Shown piece after piece: positions 9,248 through 17,995 of a stretch of 64,000 nucleotides of DNA. Origin of the DNA: Aneurinibacillus soli. Lineage in GTDB: Bacteria > Bacillota > Bacilli > Aneurinibacillales > Aneurinibacillaceae. Positions within the stretch are counted from its first letter, which is position 1, and the number at the start of each line of letters is the position of its first letter. The notes under the pieces were generated by a model. It was not told the DNA's origin and made no database searches. It saw only the letters and a list, made by a program, of their open reading frames with translations. Both the position numbers and the translations under genes were made by a program. The stretch is from contig NZ_AP017312.1 in assembly GCF_002355375.1 (NCBI RefSeq), positions 3,534,501-3,598,500 on the forward strand. The letters run 5' to 3'.

Positions 9248-9281
9248 GCGTCTCCCTTCCTCACCTACCCGCATATAAAAA

Positions 9282-9309
9282 CTCTCCTGCCGAATGTTCA
9301 ACAGGAGAG
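9282..9309 (-). terminator. Hairpin between 9321 gene and ytpA, overlapping a ribosome site
   Basis: On the minus strand CTCTCCTG pairs with CAGGAGAG, followed by TTTTTATATG. It looks like a terminator for the upstream gene, but its 3' arm is also a Shine-Dalgarno sequence in front of the ATG at 9274. Confidence 0.55.
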
Positions 9310-9320
9310 CGCTTTCTTAT

Positions 9321-9662
9321 TTAATGCAACTGCTGTGCGTGATGATATGTTGTCAAATAATCTGCTACTTCCGAAAGTTTGCATTCCGCTGCCAACGATA
9401 CCGCGCGAGGTACACCTTCCTCTTCCCCCGTACCAGTTCGTACGTACGCATCTCCGAGCCGGACAAGATGATCGTCTTTTTTCCTCTCTTCCCGAAATGG
9501 AATTTCGAGTGCATAAGACTGATGTGTCGCAGCATCAAGAATGTTCATGCGATACACGGGTGCTTCTTTACTTCCCTTACGCTGGAATCCCTGATCCCCT
9601 AATACTTGTTCGACTAGACGGAGCGGTTTCGATACACCGGATAACTTTTTATTTCTGAGCAC
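9321..9662 (-). CDS. Conserved hypothetical protein (113 aa)
   Basis: I do not recognise it. The GTG start at 9662 is supported by AAGGAGG about 7 nt upstream. The product is soluble, with no signal peptide. The centre (YRMNILDAATHQSYALEIPFREE) looks like beta strands, followed by a helical C-terminus (AECKLSEVADYLTTYHHAQQLH). An ATG two bases upstream is out of frame. It precedes ytpA on the same strand; the hairpin between them may partly separate their expression. Confidence 0.65.
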   Translation of the reverse strand: MLRNKKLSGVSKPLRLVEQVLGDQGFQRKGSKEAPVYRMNILDAATHQSYALEIPFREERKKDDHLVRLGDAYVRTGTGEEEGVPRAVSLAAECKLSEVADYLTTYHHAQQLH

Positions 9663-10053
9663 ATTGTTTCCTCCTTCTTGCTATTTCTTACACAAGAGCT
9701 GAGTGACATCTCGATTGTGCTATAAATAATGGTAACGGTGGCAGCGTTGATTCATTCTTATTCAGTTGTAGCCTGATCGTATCACAAATGAAATATAGGG
9801 GAAAATGAAGAAATGGCGTATTTCCTGTACTATTTCATCGAATTCTGAAAATTAATCGGCATTTTACTTCCATGCTTACAATCTCTCGCTTTTATGCTTC
9901 TTCCTGTTTTTGTATACCTGAACTTCATTATTTTTTCTTGATAACGGTTGCGCAAAACAGCAAACCATACTATTATTAAGACATACTATTCACTCGATAA
10001 GTGACATACTAATCTTTCAGCACAGTGAAAGACAGAGGGAAAGGACAGGGAAA
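9663..10053. promoter_or_regulatory. Intergenic region with pckA promoter
   Basis: A 391-bp AT-rich gap between divergent genes. TTGCGC at 9948-9953 and TATTAT at 9971-9976, 17 bp apart, form a plausible sigma-A promoter for pckA with a leader of about 70 nt. I see no riboswitch or clear repressor site; PEPCK genes in Bacillus are repressed by CcpN, but I cannot identify its box with confidence. The rest holds nothing I recognise. Confidence 0.5.
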
Positions 10054-11634
10054 ATGGAGACTAAGACGAACAAGGAATTGAAGGATATTCTCACAAACGA
10101 GAATGTGCACTTTAATTTGTCGGTGGCACAACTGACTGAAATGGCAGTACTGCGCAACGGCAGCAAGCTGACTTCTACAGGAGCTGTAAGCGCTCAGACA
10201 GGCAAATACACCGGACGTTCTCCTAAAGATAAATTTATTGTTGATGAACCTTCTGTACACGGCAAAGTTGACTGGGGTTCAGTAAACCGACCAATCTCAG
10301 AAGAAGTATTCGACAACTTATACCAGGAAGTTCTGAACTATCTCGGCACAAAAGAACTGTTTGTATTCGACGGTTTTGCAGGAGCTGACAAAAAATATCA
10401 ACTTCCGATTCGTGTTGTCAACGAATTCGCATGGCATAACCTGTTCGTACATGAGTTGTTTATCCGTCCAACTGCGGAAGAACTTAAGACATACACACCG
10501 GAATTCACAATCGTAAGTGCACCGAACTTCCAGGCAGATTCAGCTGTTCACGGCACGAATTCCGAAGCATTCATCATCATAAACTTCAAGAAAAAAATCG
10601 TTCTCATCGGTGGTACGCACTATGCAGGCGAGATGAAAAAATCTATCTTCTCGATCATGAACTACCTGCTTCCACAACAAGGTGTACTGTCCATGCACTG
10701 TTCTGCTAACATGGGCAAAGACGGCGATGTAGCCCTGTTCTTTGGTCTGTCCGGAACAGGTAAAACTACCCTGTCGGCTGACCCTGAACGCATGCTGATC
10801 GGTGACGATGAGCACGGCTGGTCTGACCACGGCGTATTCAATATCGAAGGCGGTTGCTATGCAAAATGCATCAATCTGTCTGCAGAGAAAGAACCTGAAA
10901 TCTACAATGCTATCAAATTCGGTTCCGTACTGGAAAATGTTGTCGTTGACGAAAATACACGTGAGGCTGACTACGATGATAACAGCCTGACAGAAAATAC
11001 ACGGGCTGCTTACCCGATCGATTACATTCCGAACGCTCTTATTCCAAGCGTTGCAGGTAACCCGAACGTTGTAATTTTCCTGACAGCTGACGCATTCGGC
11101 GTACTGCCTCCTATCGCGAAGCTGACAAAAGAACAAGCGATGTTCCACTTCCTGTCTGGCTACACAAGTAAACTTGCTGGTACAGAGCGCGGCGTAACAG
11201 AACCGGAAGCAACATTCTCTACATGCTTCGGCGCACCGTTCCTTCCGCTCGCACCACGCGTATATGCAGAAATGCTCGGTGAGAAGATCGACCAGCATAA
11301 TGCGCAAGTATATCTCGTAAACACAGGCTGGTCTGGTGGTCCATACGGCGTAGGTAAGCGTATGAATCTGCCATATACACGTGCAATGATTACATCTGCT
11401 CTTAAAGGCGAACTGGATAAAGAAGAATTCGAAGCGCATCCGGTATTCGGCGTACTCGTACCGAAAAACGTAACAGGCGTTCCGGCTGATATCCTCAATC
11501 CGCGCAACACTTGGGCTGATAAGGAAGCATATGACGTACAAGCGAAGAAACTCGCAGCTCTGTTCGTGGAAAACTTCGAGACGTTCTCTGATATGCCAGA
11601 AAACATTCGCAACGCTGCTCCAAAAGCAAACTAA
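10054..11634 (+). CDS. pckA: Phosphoenolpyruvate carboxykinase (ATP)
   Basis: Converts oxaloacetate and ATP to phosphoenolpyruvate, CO2 and ADP, the entry step of gluconeogenesis. The 526 residues match the ATP-dependent family. Landmarks: RSPKDKFIV (55-63), the PEPCK signature [12 protein letters not shown] (189-200), P-loop GLSGTGKTT (231-239), metal-binding DDEHGW (251-256), and the adenine and CO2 region with [12 protein letters not shown]. The start ATG has GGACAGGGAAA upstream. It is single-gene with its own promoter and terminator, as usual in Bacillales. Expression should follow growth on organic acids, which fits the nearby lactate, acyl-CoA and phenylacetate genes. Confidence 0.97.
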   Translation: METKTNKELKDILTNENVHFNLSVAQLTEMAVLRNGSKLTSTGAVSAQTGKYTGRSPKDKFIVDEPSVHGKVDWGSVNRPISEEVFDNLYQEVLNYLGTKELFVFDGFAGADKKYQLPIRVVNEFAWHNLFVHELFIRPTAEELKTYTPEFTIVSAPNFQADSAVHGTNSEAFIIINFKKKIVLIGGTHYAGEMKKSIFSIMNYLLPQQGVLSMHCSANMGKDGDVALFFGLSGTGKTTLSADPERMLIGDDEHGWSDHGVFNIEGGCYAKCINLSAEKEPEIYNAIKFGSVLENVVVDENTREADYDDNSLTENTRAAYPIDYIPNALIPSVAGNPNVVIFLTADAFGVLPPIAKLTKEQAMFHFLSGYTSKLAGTERGVTEPEATFSTCFGAPFLPLAPRVYAEMLGEKIDQHNAQVYLVNTGWSGGPYGVGKRMNLPYTRAMITSALKGELDKEEFEAHPVFGVLVPKNVTGVPADILNPRNTWADKEAYDVQAKKLAALFVENFETFSDMPENIRNAAPKAN

Positions 11635-11655
11635 TTGTTTTGATACATTACATGG

Positions 11656-11685
11656 AAAGTCCAGGAATATATCCTGGACTTTTTC
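11656..11685 (+). terminator. Terminator of pckA
   Basis: AAAGTCCAGGA pairs with TCCTGGACTTT, with T5 after it. Confidence 0.85.
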
Positions 11686-11812
11686 TAATAGATGAATAGT
11701 TGTAAGGTAATGTGATAGAATAACGTTATGGGCGCTTCTGTACCCGGCAACACTACCTGTATGATAGATGTTCTTTTATGTATGACCATACTAAACGAAC
11801 GAGGTGATGTCC

Positions 11813-11998
11813 GTGGAAACTGTAAGGCTCGAAACGATTGTTACGAGTGTAATGCCCGAAGTACTTCGTGTATTAACCCCTGAAGAACTGGATGTCCCGA
11901 TCGTTCTACGCGACGGGATGCATGTACTCGATCGGCATGACGTACTAGAAATTGTGGAGGCAACGATCCACACACGTTCAAGAAATATCTTGCATTAA
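11813..11998 (+). CDS. Small conserved acidic protein (61 aa)
   Basis: No family recognised. AGGTGA at 11802-11807 is best placed for the GTG at 11813 (5-nt spacing); GTG/ATG codons at 11804-11809 overlap that ribosome site. The product METVRLETIVTSVMPEVLRVL... is soluble and acidic, mostly helical with a short central strand (VPIVLRDGMHVLDRHD). It has its own terminator, and the gap from pckA contains the pckA terminator, so it is probably transcribed alone. Confidence 0.6.
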   Translation: METVRLETIVTSVMPEVLRVLTPEELDVPIVLRDGMHVLDRHDVLEIVEATIHTRSRNILH

Positions 11999-12015
11999 CG
12001 CAATACGCACCATAT

Positions 12016-12047
12016 AAAAAGGCCGGGATTCTCTCCCGGCCTTTTTC
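12016..12047. terminator. Bidirectional terminator
   Basis: AAAAAGGCCGGGA pairs with TCCCGGCCTTTTT between the convergent small gene and the acyl-CoA dehydrogenase gene. Confidence 0.88.
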
Positions 12048-12074
12048 TTGTCTATCTTTTTTACATAATCGACT

Positions 12075-13283
12075 TTATATTTCTACCGTTTCTTCAGAGA
12101 ACGGCCAGGCAGGAAGCATTTTACGCAGCACCTTGTCCTGACGATAGTCAAGCGCATATTCCGCCTGCATAACAGTATGAACCTCGCGTGTTCCTTCATA
12201 GATCACTGGGGCTTTTGCATTGCGCATGAAACGTTCAACCGGATATTCGTTTGAGTATCCATACGCGCCGTGAATTTGTACAGCATCGCACGCGGCTTCA
12301 AACGCCGCATCGCACGCATGCCACTTTGCCAGTGACGTCTCACGTGTATTGCGTTTCCCTTGATTTTTCAACCAACCGACACGATATACAAGCAGACGGG
12401 ATGTTTCCAGGCCGCTTACCATTTTGGCGATCATTTGTTGAACGAGCTGATGCTTACCGATTTCCTTACCGAATGTACTTCTCTCATGGCAATATTTCAG
12501 ACTTTCCTCAAGGCATGCTTGAATTAATCCGCATGCTCCTGCCGCCACTGTAAAACGGCCATTATCAAGCGCGGACATGGCAATCTTAAATCCTTCCCCT
12601 TCTTCTCCCAGTAAGTTTGCAGCCGGAATCCGTACATTATCAAAGAAAATTTCTCCCGTATTTCCTGCACGAATCCCAAGCTTCCCTTTAATCGCTTTGG
12701 ACGAAAATCCCACAAATTCACGCTCTACAATAAAGCAGCTAATCCCTTTATGCTTTTGTGATTTGTCCGTATAAGCAAAAACAAGGAAATGATCCGCTAC
12801 ATCGCACAGAGAAATCCATGTTTTCTGGCCGTTAAGAATGTACGCATCGCCATCCTTCACCGCCGTTGTCTGCATAGCTGCTACGTCTGAGCCTGCATTC
12901 GGTTCTGTCAGTCCGAACGCCCCTATTTTTTCTCCTTTTGCCTGTGGCACAAGATACTTCTGCTTCTGCTCCTCATTTCCCCACTGCAGAAGCGTCATAC
13001 TGTTCAGGCCCGTATGTACGGATACCGCTGTACGGAATGCTGTATCACCTCGTTCCAACTCGTCACATACAATTGCAAGCGTATTATAATCCATGCCAGT
13101 GCCGCCGTATTCTTCTGGAATGCATACGCCCATCAGGTCAAGATCAGCCATGCGGGTCATGACACTACGCTCAAAATGGCCCTGTGCATCCCACTCTTGA
13201 ATATATGGAAGAATTTCCTTGTCTACAAAGCTACGTACCATCTTACGCACAGCATCTTGTTCTTCAGTTAAAGAAAAATTCAT
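12075..13283 (-). CDS. Acyl-CoA dehydrogenase
   Basis: FAD-dependent alpha,beta-dehydrogenase of acyl-CoA thioesters. Visible: N-terminal helical domain (FSLTEEQDAVRKMVRSFVD), the FAD/substrate strand GAFGLTEPNAGSD, the flavin-binding TWISLCDVAD, and the C-terminal helical domain with ALDNGRFTVAAGACG and the catalytic glutamate in VIYEGTREVHT. Two Met codons 9 and 12 nt after the first ATG have a better placed AGGAA, so I start at 13283 (402 aa). It is directly downstream of a CaiB-type CoA-transferase (23-nt gap). That pairing is common for dicarboxylyl-CoA use such as the glutaryl-CoA route, so the pair may activate and oxidise a dicarboxylic or carnitine-like acid. The exact substrate is unknown. 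Confidence 0.9.
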   Translation of the reverse strand: MNFSLTEEQDAVRKMVRSFVDKEILPYIQEWDAQGHFERSVMTRMADLDLMGVCIPEEYGGTGMDYNTLAIVCDELERGDTAFRTAVSVHTGLNSMTLLQWGNEEQKQKYLVPQAKGEKIGAFGLTEPNAGSDVAAMQTTAVKDGDAYILNGQKTWISLCDVADHFLVFAYTDKSQKHKGISCFIVEREFVGFSSKAIKGKLGIRAGNTGEIFFDNVRIPAANLLGEEGEGFKIAMSALDNGRFTVAAGACGLIQACLEESLKYCHERSTFGKEIGKHQLVQQMIAKMVSGLETSRLLVYRVGWLKNQGKRNTRETSLAKWHACDAAFEAACDAVQIHGAYGYSNEYPVERFMRNAKAPVIYEGTREVHTVMQAEYALDYRQDKVLRKMLPAWPFSEETVEI

Positions 13284-13306
13284 CATCTTCCTCATCGCCC
13301 CTTATA

Positions 13307-14548
13307 TTAAATGATAGAATCATGAATCCACTGCTCAATTTGTTCCTGCCCAAAGCCGTACTCTAGCAAAATATCGCGTGTATGCTCCCCTGCCATCGGC
13401 GGATGCTGTCGAATCTGGACCGGCGTTCTTGATAGCTTAAGCGGAGTGCCCACCATCGGGATGCGACCAACAGTCGAATGAGTAACCTCCACTTTCATTT
13501 CTCTTGCCTGTACATGCGGATCATCAAATAACTGCTGCAAGTCATATACCGGAGCATTTGGAACTCCTGCATCCGTTAGCAGAGACAACCATTCTGCAGC
13601 CGGTCGCTTGCTGAGCTCGATTTGCAACAGCCCGCATATTTCCTCACGATGCGCAAGGCGCGATGAATTCGTTGCAAAACGTACGTCATGGCCCCACTCT
13701 TCTTTCCCTAGCAACGCACACAGTTTACGGAATTGACCATCATTTCCTACTGCAACAACCATCTCTGTGTCAGCAGCAGAAAATACTTGGTACGGTACGA
13801 TATTAGGATGAGCATTTCCGTAGCGTTTTGGTGTGTTTCCAGACACAAGATAGTTACTCGCTACGTTAACCAACAGCGAGATCTGAGCATCAAACAATGC
13901 GAGATCAATCATCTGGCCCCGCCCGGATTGCTTCCGTTCATGGAGAGCGGCGAGAATCCCAATGGCGGCATACAGACCAGTAGCTACATCCGCAATCGCT
14001 ACGCCTACTTTCATAGGTCCTGTGTCTTCACTACCCGTGATGCTCATCATGCCACCCATGGCCTGTACAATATAATCATACCCCGGTATGTCTTTGTACG
14101 GCCCGGTCTGGCCAAATCCGCTAATGGAAGCGTAAATGAGACGAGGATTGAGTTCAGCCAGATCTTCATATCCAAGTCCCCATTTTTCCATCGTACCGGT
14201 TCGGAAGTTATTAATGACTACATCCGCGTCTTTCAGCAGATGCCGCAGTACATCTCGCGCTTCGCTTTTCTTCAAATTCAATGTCAAAGCTCTTTTGTTG
14301 CGATTTGTACATAAATAGTACGCGCTTTCTCCGCCTATATCTGGCGGCCCCCAGCCACGAGTTTCATCACTGCCCCCCGGTGCCTCAATTTTAATCACAT
14401 CTGCTCCCAGGTCTCCAAGGATCATCGTGCAAAATGGTCCAGCCAGCACTCGTGTCAAATCAACAATCTTAATCCCTTCTAGTGCAGCAGACTTGTTTTT
14501 TTCCGAAAAATCAGTCTCTTCTTCTCCTTCTGACGTCGACGTAATCAT
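13307..14548 (-). CDS. CaiB/BaiF family class III CoA-transferase
   Basis: Moves CoA between organic acids. The first ATG of the open frame is at 14593, but the ATG at 14548 has AAGGAGGG upstream and gives 413 residues, close to family length. Seen: IKIVDLTRVLAGPFCTMILGDLGADVIKIE near residue 30 (Rossmann-type start of the family), NKRALTLNLKK, and the GYDYIVQAMGGMMSITG region that contains the aspartyl nucleophile neighbourhood, with TGLYAAIGILAALHER after it. It is the first gene of a two-gene operon with the acyl-CoA dehydrogenase. Upstream are a possible promoter, an inverted repeat and a weak hairpin (14583-14752). Confidence 0.9.
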   Translation of the reverse strand: MITSTSEGEEETDFSEKNKSAALEGIKIVDLTRVLAGPFCTMILGDLGADVIKIEAPGGSDETRGWGPPDIGGESAYYLCTNRNKRALTLNLKKSEARDVLRHLLKDADVVINNFRTGTMEKWGLGYEDLAELNPRLIYASISGFGQTGPYKDIPGYDYIVQAMGGMMSITGSEDTGPMKVGVAIADVATGLYAAIGILAALHERKQSGRGQMIDLALFDAQISLLVNVASNYLVSGNTPKRYGNAHPNIVPYQVFSAADTEMVVAVGNDGQFRKLCALLGKEEWGHDVRFATNSSRLAHREEICGLLQIELSKRPAAEWLSLLTDAGVPNAPVYDLQQLFDDPHVQAREMKVEVTHSTVGRIPMVGTPLKLSRTPVQIRQHPPMAGEHTRDILLEYGFGQEQIEQWIHDSII

Positions 14549-14582
14549 ACTTTCCCTCCTTTTTTCCGTCATACATGAAAAA

Positions 14583-14632
14583 AGCCAGAGCAATCCCAGG
14601 TATCGTAATACGCAAAGGAGTGCGACTGGCTC
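14583..14632 (-). terminator. Weak hairpin in front of the CaiB gene
   Basis: On the minus strand GAGCCAG and CTGGCTTTTTT bracket an inner stem (CGCA to TGCG). The basal stem is only 6 bp. It may end the HAD phosphatase transcript, or attenuate a transcript starting near 14710. Confidence 0.4.
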
Positions 14633-14716
14633 ATTTTGCCTGTGAACTCATTTCTGGTAGGAAAGAGGACAGACATAAACAGTCATGTGCTTTGACGTTT
14701 GTGTCTTACAGGCATA

Positions 14717-14752
14717 ATTATACTATATGGTTAGTATTTTCCGTCAAATACT
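14717..14752 (-). promoter_or_regulatory. Possible promoter with overlapping inverted repeat
   Basis: Minus strand: TTGACG (14747-14742) and TATAAT (14722-14717) with a 19-bp spacer. A perfect inverted repeat AGTATTT-N6-AAATACT (14733-14752) covers the -35 box. It begins right at the stop codon of the HAD gene, suggesting a regulated internal promoter for the CaiB/acyl-CoA dehydrogenase pair. Confidence 0.4.
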
Positions 14753-15510
14753 TATTTTGTCGAAATTTTTGTTCTTTTGTCAGTAATAATTCCGCCATAA
14801 AAATACTCCCAGGCTTCCTGTATCCCGCCTGCACAAACACGCTTCGCATGAAAAACAGACGGATGTGCTGCTACTTGCGTCAGTTCAGGCTGAGCATTCC
14901 CTACAATGACAGCAGGATAGCCAAGCATGATCATCTCGTGGTCGTTGCCGGAATCACCAGCGACGAGCACTTGTGCTTGTTCCCAACCACGAGAAGCAAG
15001 CACATAGCGCAACGCTTCTCCCTTTCCACCATTCGGAGGGAGTATATCTACATCGCGGCCACTGCTTACAATTAGTTTGTGAGGAATTCCCGCTGCTTGT
15101 AATTGCTCTTCCAGCTTGCATACTGGATGCTGGTTCCAAACGGTGTAAGAAAGACGATACGCCGCTGGAACATTTTGTGGCATAAGTTCCTGGCATTGAG
15201 ATGCAATCCCTGCAAGCTGTTCTGCTTTCCAGGAAGCTTCCATATGATGCTGCCAGCCTTCATCCGGCACAAAGTCTGGCCCACTGTATATCTCCGTTCC
15301 AACATCGGTAATTAAAACATCCGGCATTGGCAGTCGCTCCTTCTGCATAAGCTCAAGTGCCGATGCTTTGTGACGGCCTGTGATGTAGACAAGCACTACC
15401 CGGTACGGAAGTCTGTCATAATACGCAAATAATCCATGCAGAGCTTCTTTGTCACCAACCAGTGTTCCGTCCAGATCGGTAGCCAAAAGATGTGTGACGA
15501 ACTGTGACAT
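14752..15510 (-). CDS. HAD-superfamily phosphatase, sucrose-phosphatase-like
   Basis: Haloacid-dehalogenase hydrolase of the Cof/sucrose-6-phosphate phosphatase group. From ATG 15510 (GGAGGTG 7 nt upstream) it has 252 residues: motif I LATDLDGTLVGD with nucleophile Asp12 and general acid Asp14, motif II in VLVYITGRHK, a C2-type cap region, the Lys of NGGKGEALRYVL, and motif IV VLVAGDSGNDHEMI. The TGRHK and GGKG(E/A)AL pattern resembles the S6PP family. The start lies 59 bp inside the end of the upstream glycosyltransferase gene, so the two are translationally coupled. That suggests a synthase followed by phosphatase removal of the sugar phosphate. Substrate is inferred, not shown. Confidence 0.85.
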   Translation of the reverse strand: MSQFVTHLLATDLDGTLVGDKEALHGLFAYYDRLPYRVVLVYITGRHKASALELMQKERLPMPDVLITDVGTEIYSGPDFVPDEGWQHHMEASWKAEQLAGIASQCQELMPQNVPAAYRLSYTVWNQHPVCKLEEQLQAAGIPHKLIVSSGRDVDILPPNGGKGEALRYVLASRGWEQAQVLVAGDSGNDHEMIMLGYPAVIVGNAQPELTQVAAHPSVFHAKRVCAGGIQEAWEYFYGGIITDKRTKISTK

Positions 15511-16720
15511 GGGCAAGCACCTCCTCATATAAAGCACTCATTCGCTCTGAAATAATCGACCACCGATAATCCTGCTGCGCCATCTGAGCCGCCTGCTTGC
15601 CAAGCCGTTGCGCCAGTAGATCATTGCTGAGAAGTACTTCAAGCGCCAGTGATAGATCTTCGGCATTTTTCGGCTCGACAAGAAGACCCGTCTCCCCGGC
15701 ATGCACTACATTTTGCAGACCGCCAACCCGAGATGCAATAACTGGGCTACCGCATGCCTGCGCTTCCGCTGCCACCATGCCGAATGATTCATAATACGAT
15801 GGCACGACCGTCACTGTCGCTGCATTAAACCATTCCGCAAGCTCTGCCTGTGATTTAGGCCCAATGAATTCCACACGACCTTCTAATCCTTTTAGCCAGG
15901 ACAGCACCTGCTCCGCGAGTGGCAGACGCTTAGCTAAGTCAATTACTTCCGCCTGACCGCCTGCTAGTACAAGGCGTGTTCCTTCCGGTGCTCCTTCTCG
16001 TGCAAGAAGTTGGCGAAAAGCGTCGAGAAGTGTTTCCACTCCTTTTGTTTCTTCCAGGCGGCCCGCAAAAAAAATAAGCGGGCCGTTATACCCCATCTGT
16101 CTGCGTAGCTGTATACGATTCGGACGCATATAAAAAGAGGACGCCACACCGATCGGAAGTACCGATACCGGAGCAGGCTGTGCTACAAATGCATGAATCA
16201 GTTCCCTTTCATTTGCGGTTGTGGCGATAATTGCTTCAACGGAACTGAGCACATCTCGCTCGGCTTCGAGTCTGACCTCATCTTTTATACCTGTTGCTTT
16301 TTCTTTAGCAGCCCCCAGAGAATGCGATGTGTGTACGAGTGGAACACCATATTCATTACGGACGCGTTTGCCAAGCAATCCAGACAGCCAGTAATGGGTA
16401 TGGATAATATCGTAGGAACCAGGCGACAGAATCCGATTCATTTCTTTATAAAAAGCTGGTAGCCTATCATACATTTCATTCTTCGATACAAAGCCTTTGT
16501 ACCCTGCCGCAATCCGAATCACTCTGCACCTCTCACCAAACATCTCAATGCAAGGCGTATTCGGGTCACACCAGTGTGTGACTACATCTATCCGATATCC
16601 ATGTTTTTCAAGGGCCAATGCCAGCTGATGTACATAGTTATTCTGACCGCCTGCCTGAACCCCGCCCAGTTTGGCCAGCGGATCGCCATGATCAGAAATA
16701 AACAGGACTCTACGCTTCAC
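15452..16720 (-). CDS. GT4-family glycosyltransferase, sucrose-phosphate-synthase-like
   Basis: Retaining GT-B glycosyltransferase of family GT4, 422 residues. The N-domain has GGVQAGGQNNYVHQLALALEK near residues 19-39; the GGQ loop and the VHTSHSLG segment (about 131-138) are typical of sucrose-phosphate synthases and mannosylfructose-phosphate or MshA-type synthases, which use a nucleotide sugar and a phosphorylated acceptor. The C-domain has FFAGRLEETKGVETLL and the EX7E motif in YYESFGMVAAEA. The start is GTG at 16720 with AAGGGG upstream, inside a hairpin. It overlaps the HAD phosphatase gene by 59 bp. Together they look like a disaccharide-phosphate synthase plus phosphatase; the sugar pair is not determinable here. 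Confidence 0.85.
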   Translation of the reverse strand: MKRRVLFISDHGDPLAKLGGVQAGGQNNYVHQLALALEKHGYRIDVVTHWCDPNTPCIEMFGERCRVIRIAAGYKGFVSKNEMYDRLPAFYKEMNRILSPGSYDIIHTHYWLSGLLGKRVRNEYGVPLVHTSHSLGAAKEKATGIKDEVRLEAERDVLSSVEAIIATTANERELIHAFVAQPAPVSVLPIGVASSFYMRPNRIQLRRQMGYNGPLIFFAGRLEETKGVETLLDAFRQLLAREGAPEGTRLVLAGGQAEVIDLAKRLPLAEQVLSWLKGLEGRVEFIGPKSQAELAEWFNAATVTVVPSYYESFGMVAAEAQACGSPVIASRVGGLQNVVHAGETGLLVEPKNAEDLSLALEVLLSNDLLAQRLGKQAAQMAQQDYRWSIISERMSALYEEVLAHVTVRHTSFGYRSGRNTGW

Positions 16721-16814
16721 GATTCTTTCATCCCCTTCCCTCTTCCATGGATGAAATCCCCCTGTTCACTACCCTTGTTTCCCCAATGAACAGGAGGACC
16801 AACAAAAACAGGAA

Positions 16815-17774
16815 TTATGTCACCTTCTGATACATATTCACGCCCTGCTCGTCATATACCGTTATAGCACCTGTTTCTTCCAAATAGCGAAGATGCGCGA
16901 TCGTCTCCCCAATCGCAAACCGATGTTCATGCACACTTAACTCCCGGTCAAACAAAGCACATGAAACGTCATACGCACACATTGTACCGGACATGCGTTC
17001 TAGCATAAACGCCAATCGTTCTTCATGGTGGCGAGCAATCTCTTCGATCCGCTCTTTCACATCGGTAAATATCGGACCATGCCCTGGAAGTGCTATGCTA
17101 ATACTGCGTCGGTTGATCTGCTCAAGCGAGTGCAAATACGTAGCTAACGGATTCGAATCTCCGTATCCGTGATATGAAATATTCGGAGTAATTTTTTTAA
17201 GAATATGATCCCCGGCAATGAGCACTTGCTCAGTCTGATTATAAAAACAAATATGGCCTTCTGCATGACCTGGTGTATGAATCGCTTCGTAGTCGAGATT
17301 TCCAATCCGGTATGTATTCCCGTCTACAAGCGGCTTCATCTGCTGCGGCAGCGGACGAACCAAATGATAGAAAGCGTTATCATTCCGAGCAAGCTCCTGT
17401 TGCAACTCGATAGGCATACCCGCCTGCGCAAAAAACGTACGATTGCAAGCAAAGCGTTCCTCTGTCCAGGCTGAAAGGCCGATCTGCTGTGCAATCTCAC
17501 TCATATACACGTCAGCTCCGGTCCACTGCTGCATGCTTCCGGCAAAGCCGAAGTGATCAGGATGATAATGTGTGACAATAATCCGGTGAATATCACGCTC
17601 TGGTATAATACCATGTACAGCAAATACTTCTGCCCATGCCGTGCGCGTCTCTTCCCGATTCAATCCCGGATCGATTACAGTCCAGCCATTTTCTTCTCGC
17701 GCCAAATATCCGTGTACGTGATTCAGACGGAACGGAAGGGGGATGGTTACTTGATAGAGTCCATATTGTTCCAT
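16815..17774 (-). CDS. MBL-fold metallo-hydrolase with winged-helix tail
   Basis: Metallo-beta-lactamase fold hydrolase, 319 residues. The metal site starts with THYHPDHFGFAG (His69, His71, Asp73, His74); further ligands are H in HTPGHAEGH, D in IAGDHIL and H in LPGHGP. The C-terminal 80 residues (from about VKERIEEIARHHEER) resemble the BLACT winged-helix domain of hydroxyacylglutathione-hydrolase-like or LACTB2-like enzymes. The substrate is not known. An ATG start lies at 17774. It is upstream of the glycosyltransferase on the same strand, separated by 94 bp of hairpin-rich sequence. Confidence 0.85.
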   Translation of the reverse strand: MEQYGLYQVTIPLPFRLNHVHGYLAREENGWTVIDPGLNREETRTAWAEVFAVHGIIPERDIHRIIVTHYHPDHFGFAGSMQQWTGADVYMSEIAQQIGLSAWTEERFACNRTFFAQAGMPIELQQELARNDNAFYHLVRPLPQQMKPLVDGNTYRIGNLDYEAIHTPGHAEGHICFYNQTEQVLIAGDHILKKITPNISYHGYGDSNPLATYLHSLEQINRRSISIALPGHGPIFTDVKERIEEIARHHEERLAFMLERMSGTMCAYDVSCALFDRELSVHEHRFAIGETIAHLRYLEETGAITVYDEQGVNMYQKVT

Positions 17775-17853
17775 GTTTTCGTCCTTTCTGAAGATGAGTA
17801 ATGAATGTTTGTTTCTTTTCTATCTTAGCACATCGTTATTCAACAGGTAGCCT

Positions 17854-17896
17854 AAAAAGCCTGACATATTACCCGATAAGGGATGTGTCAGGCTTT
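17854..17896. repeat. Terminator-like repeat, copy 1 of 7
   Basis: AAAAAGCCTGACATATTACCC then GGGATGTGTCAGGCTTT forms a hairpin (AAAGCCTGACA with TGTCAGGCTTT). It is the first member of the family also found near 25.56, 26.70, 27.37, 30.38, 31.19 and 34.17 kb. Here it follows the GNAT remnant on the minus strand. Confidence 0.85.
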
Positions 17897-17995
17897 CATT
17901 TATTATCACCTATTTGGATAGGTTCTATTGGGTTTGCTATAAGGGCCAGTAACAGGACAGCTGCTCTATGATCCCTTGTTGAACATCGGTACCAG

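Noticed and set aside
10540-11541. 333-codon open frame antisense to pckA
   Set aside because: Shadow of a highly expressed gene with strong codon bias; Cys/Arg-rich, no start signal, no family.
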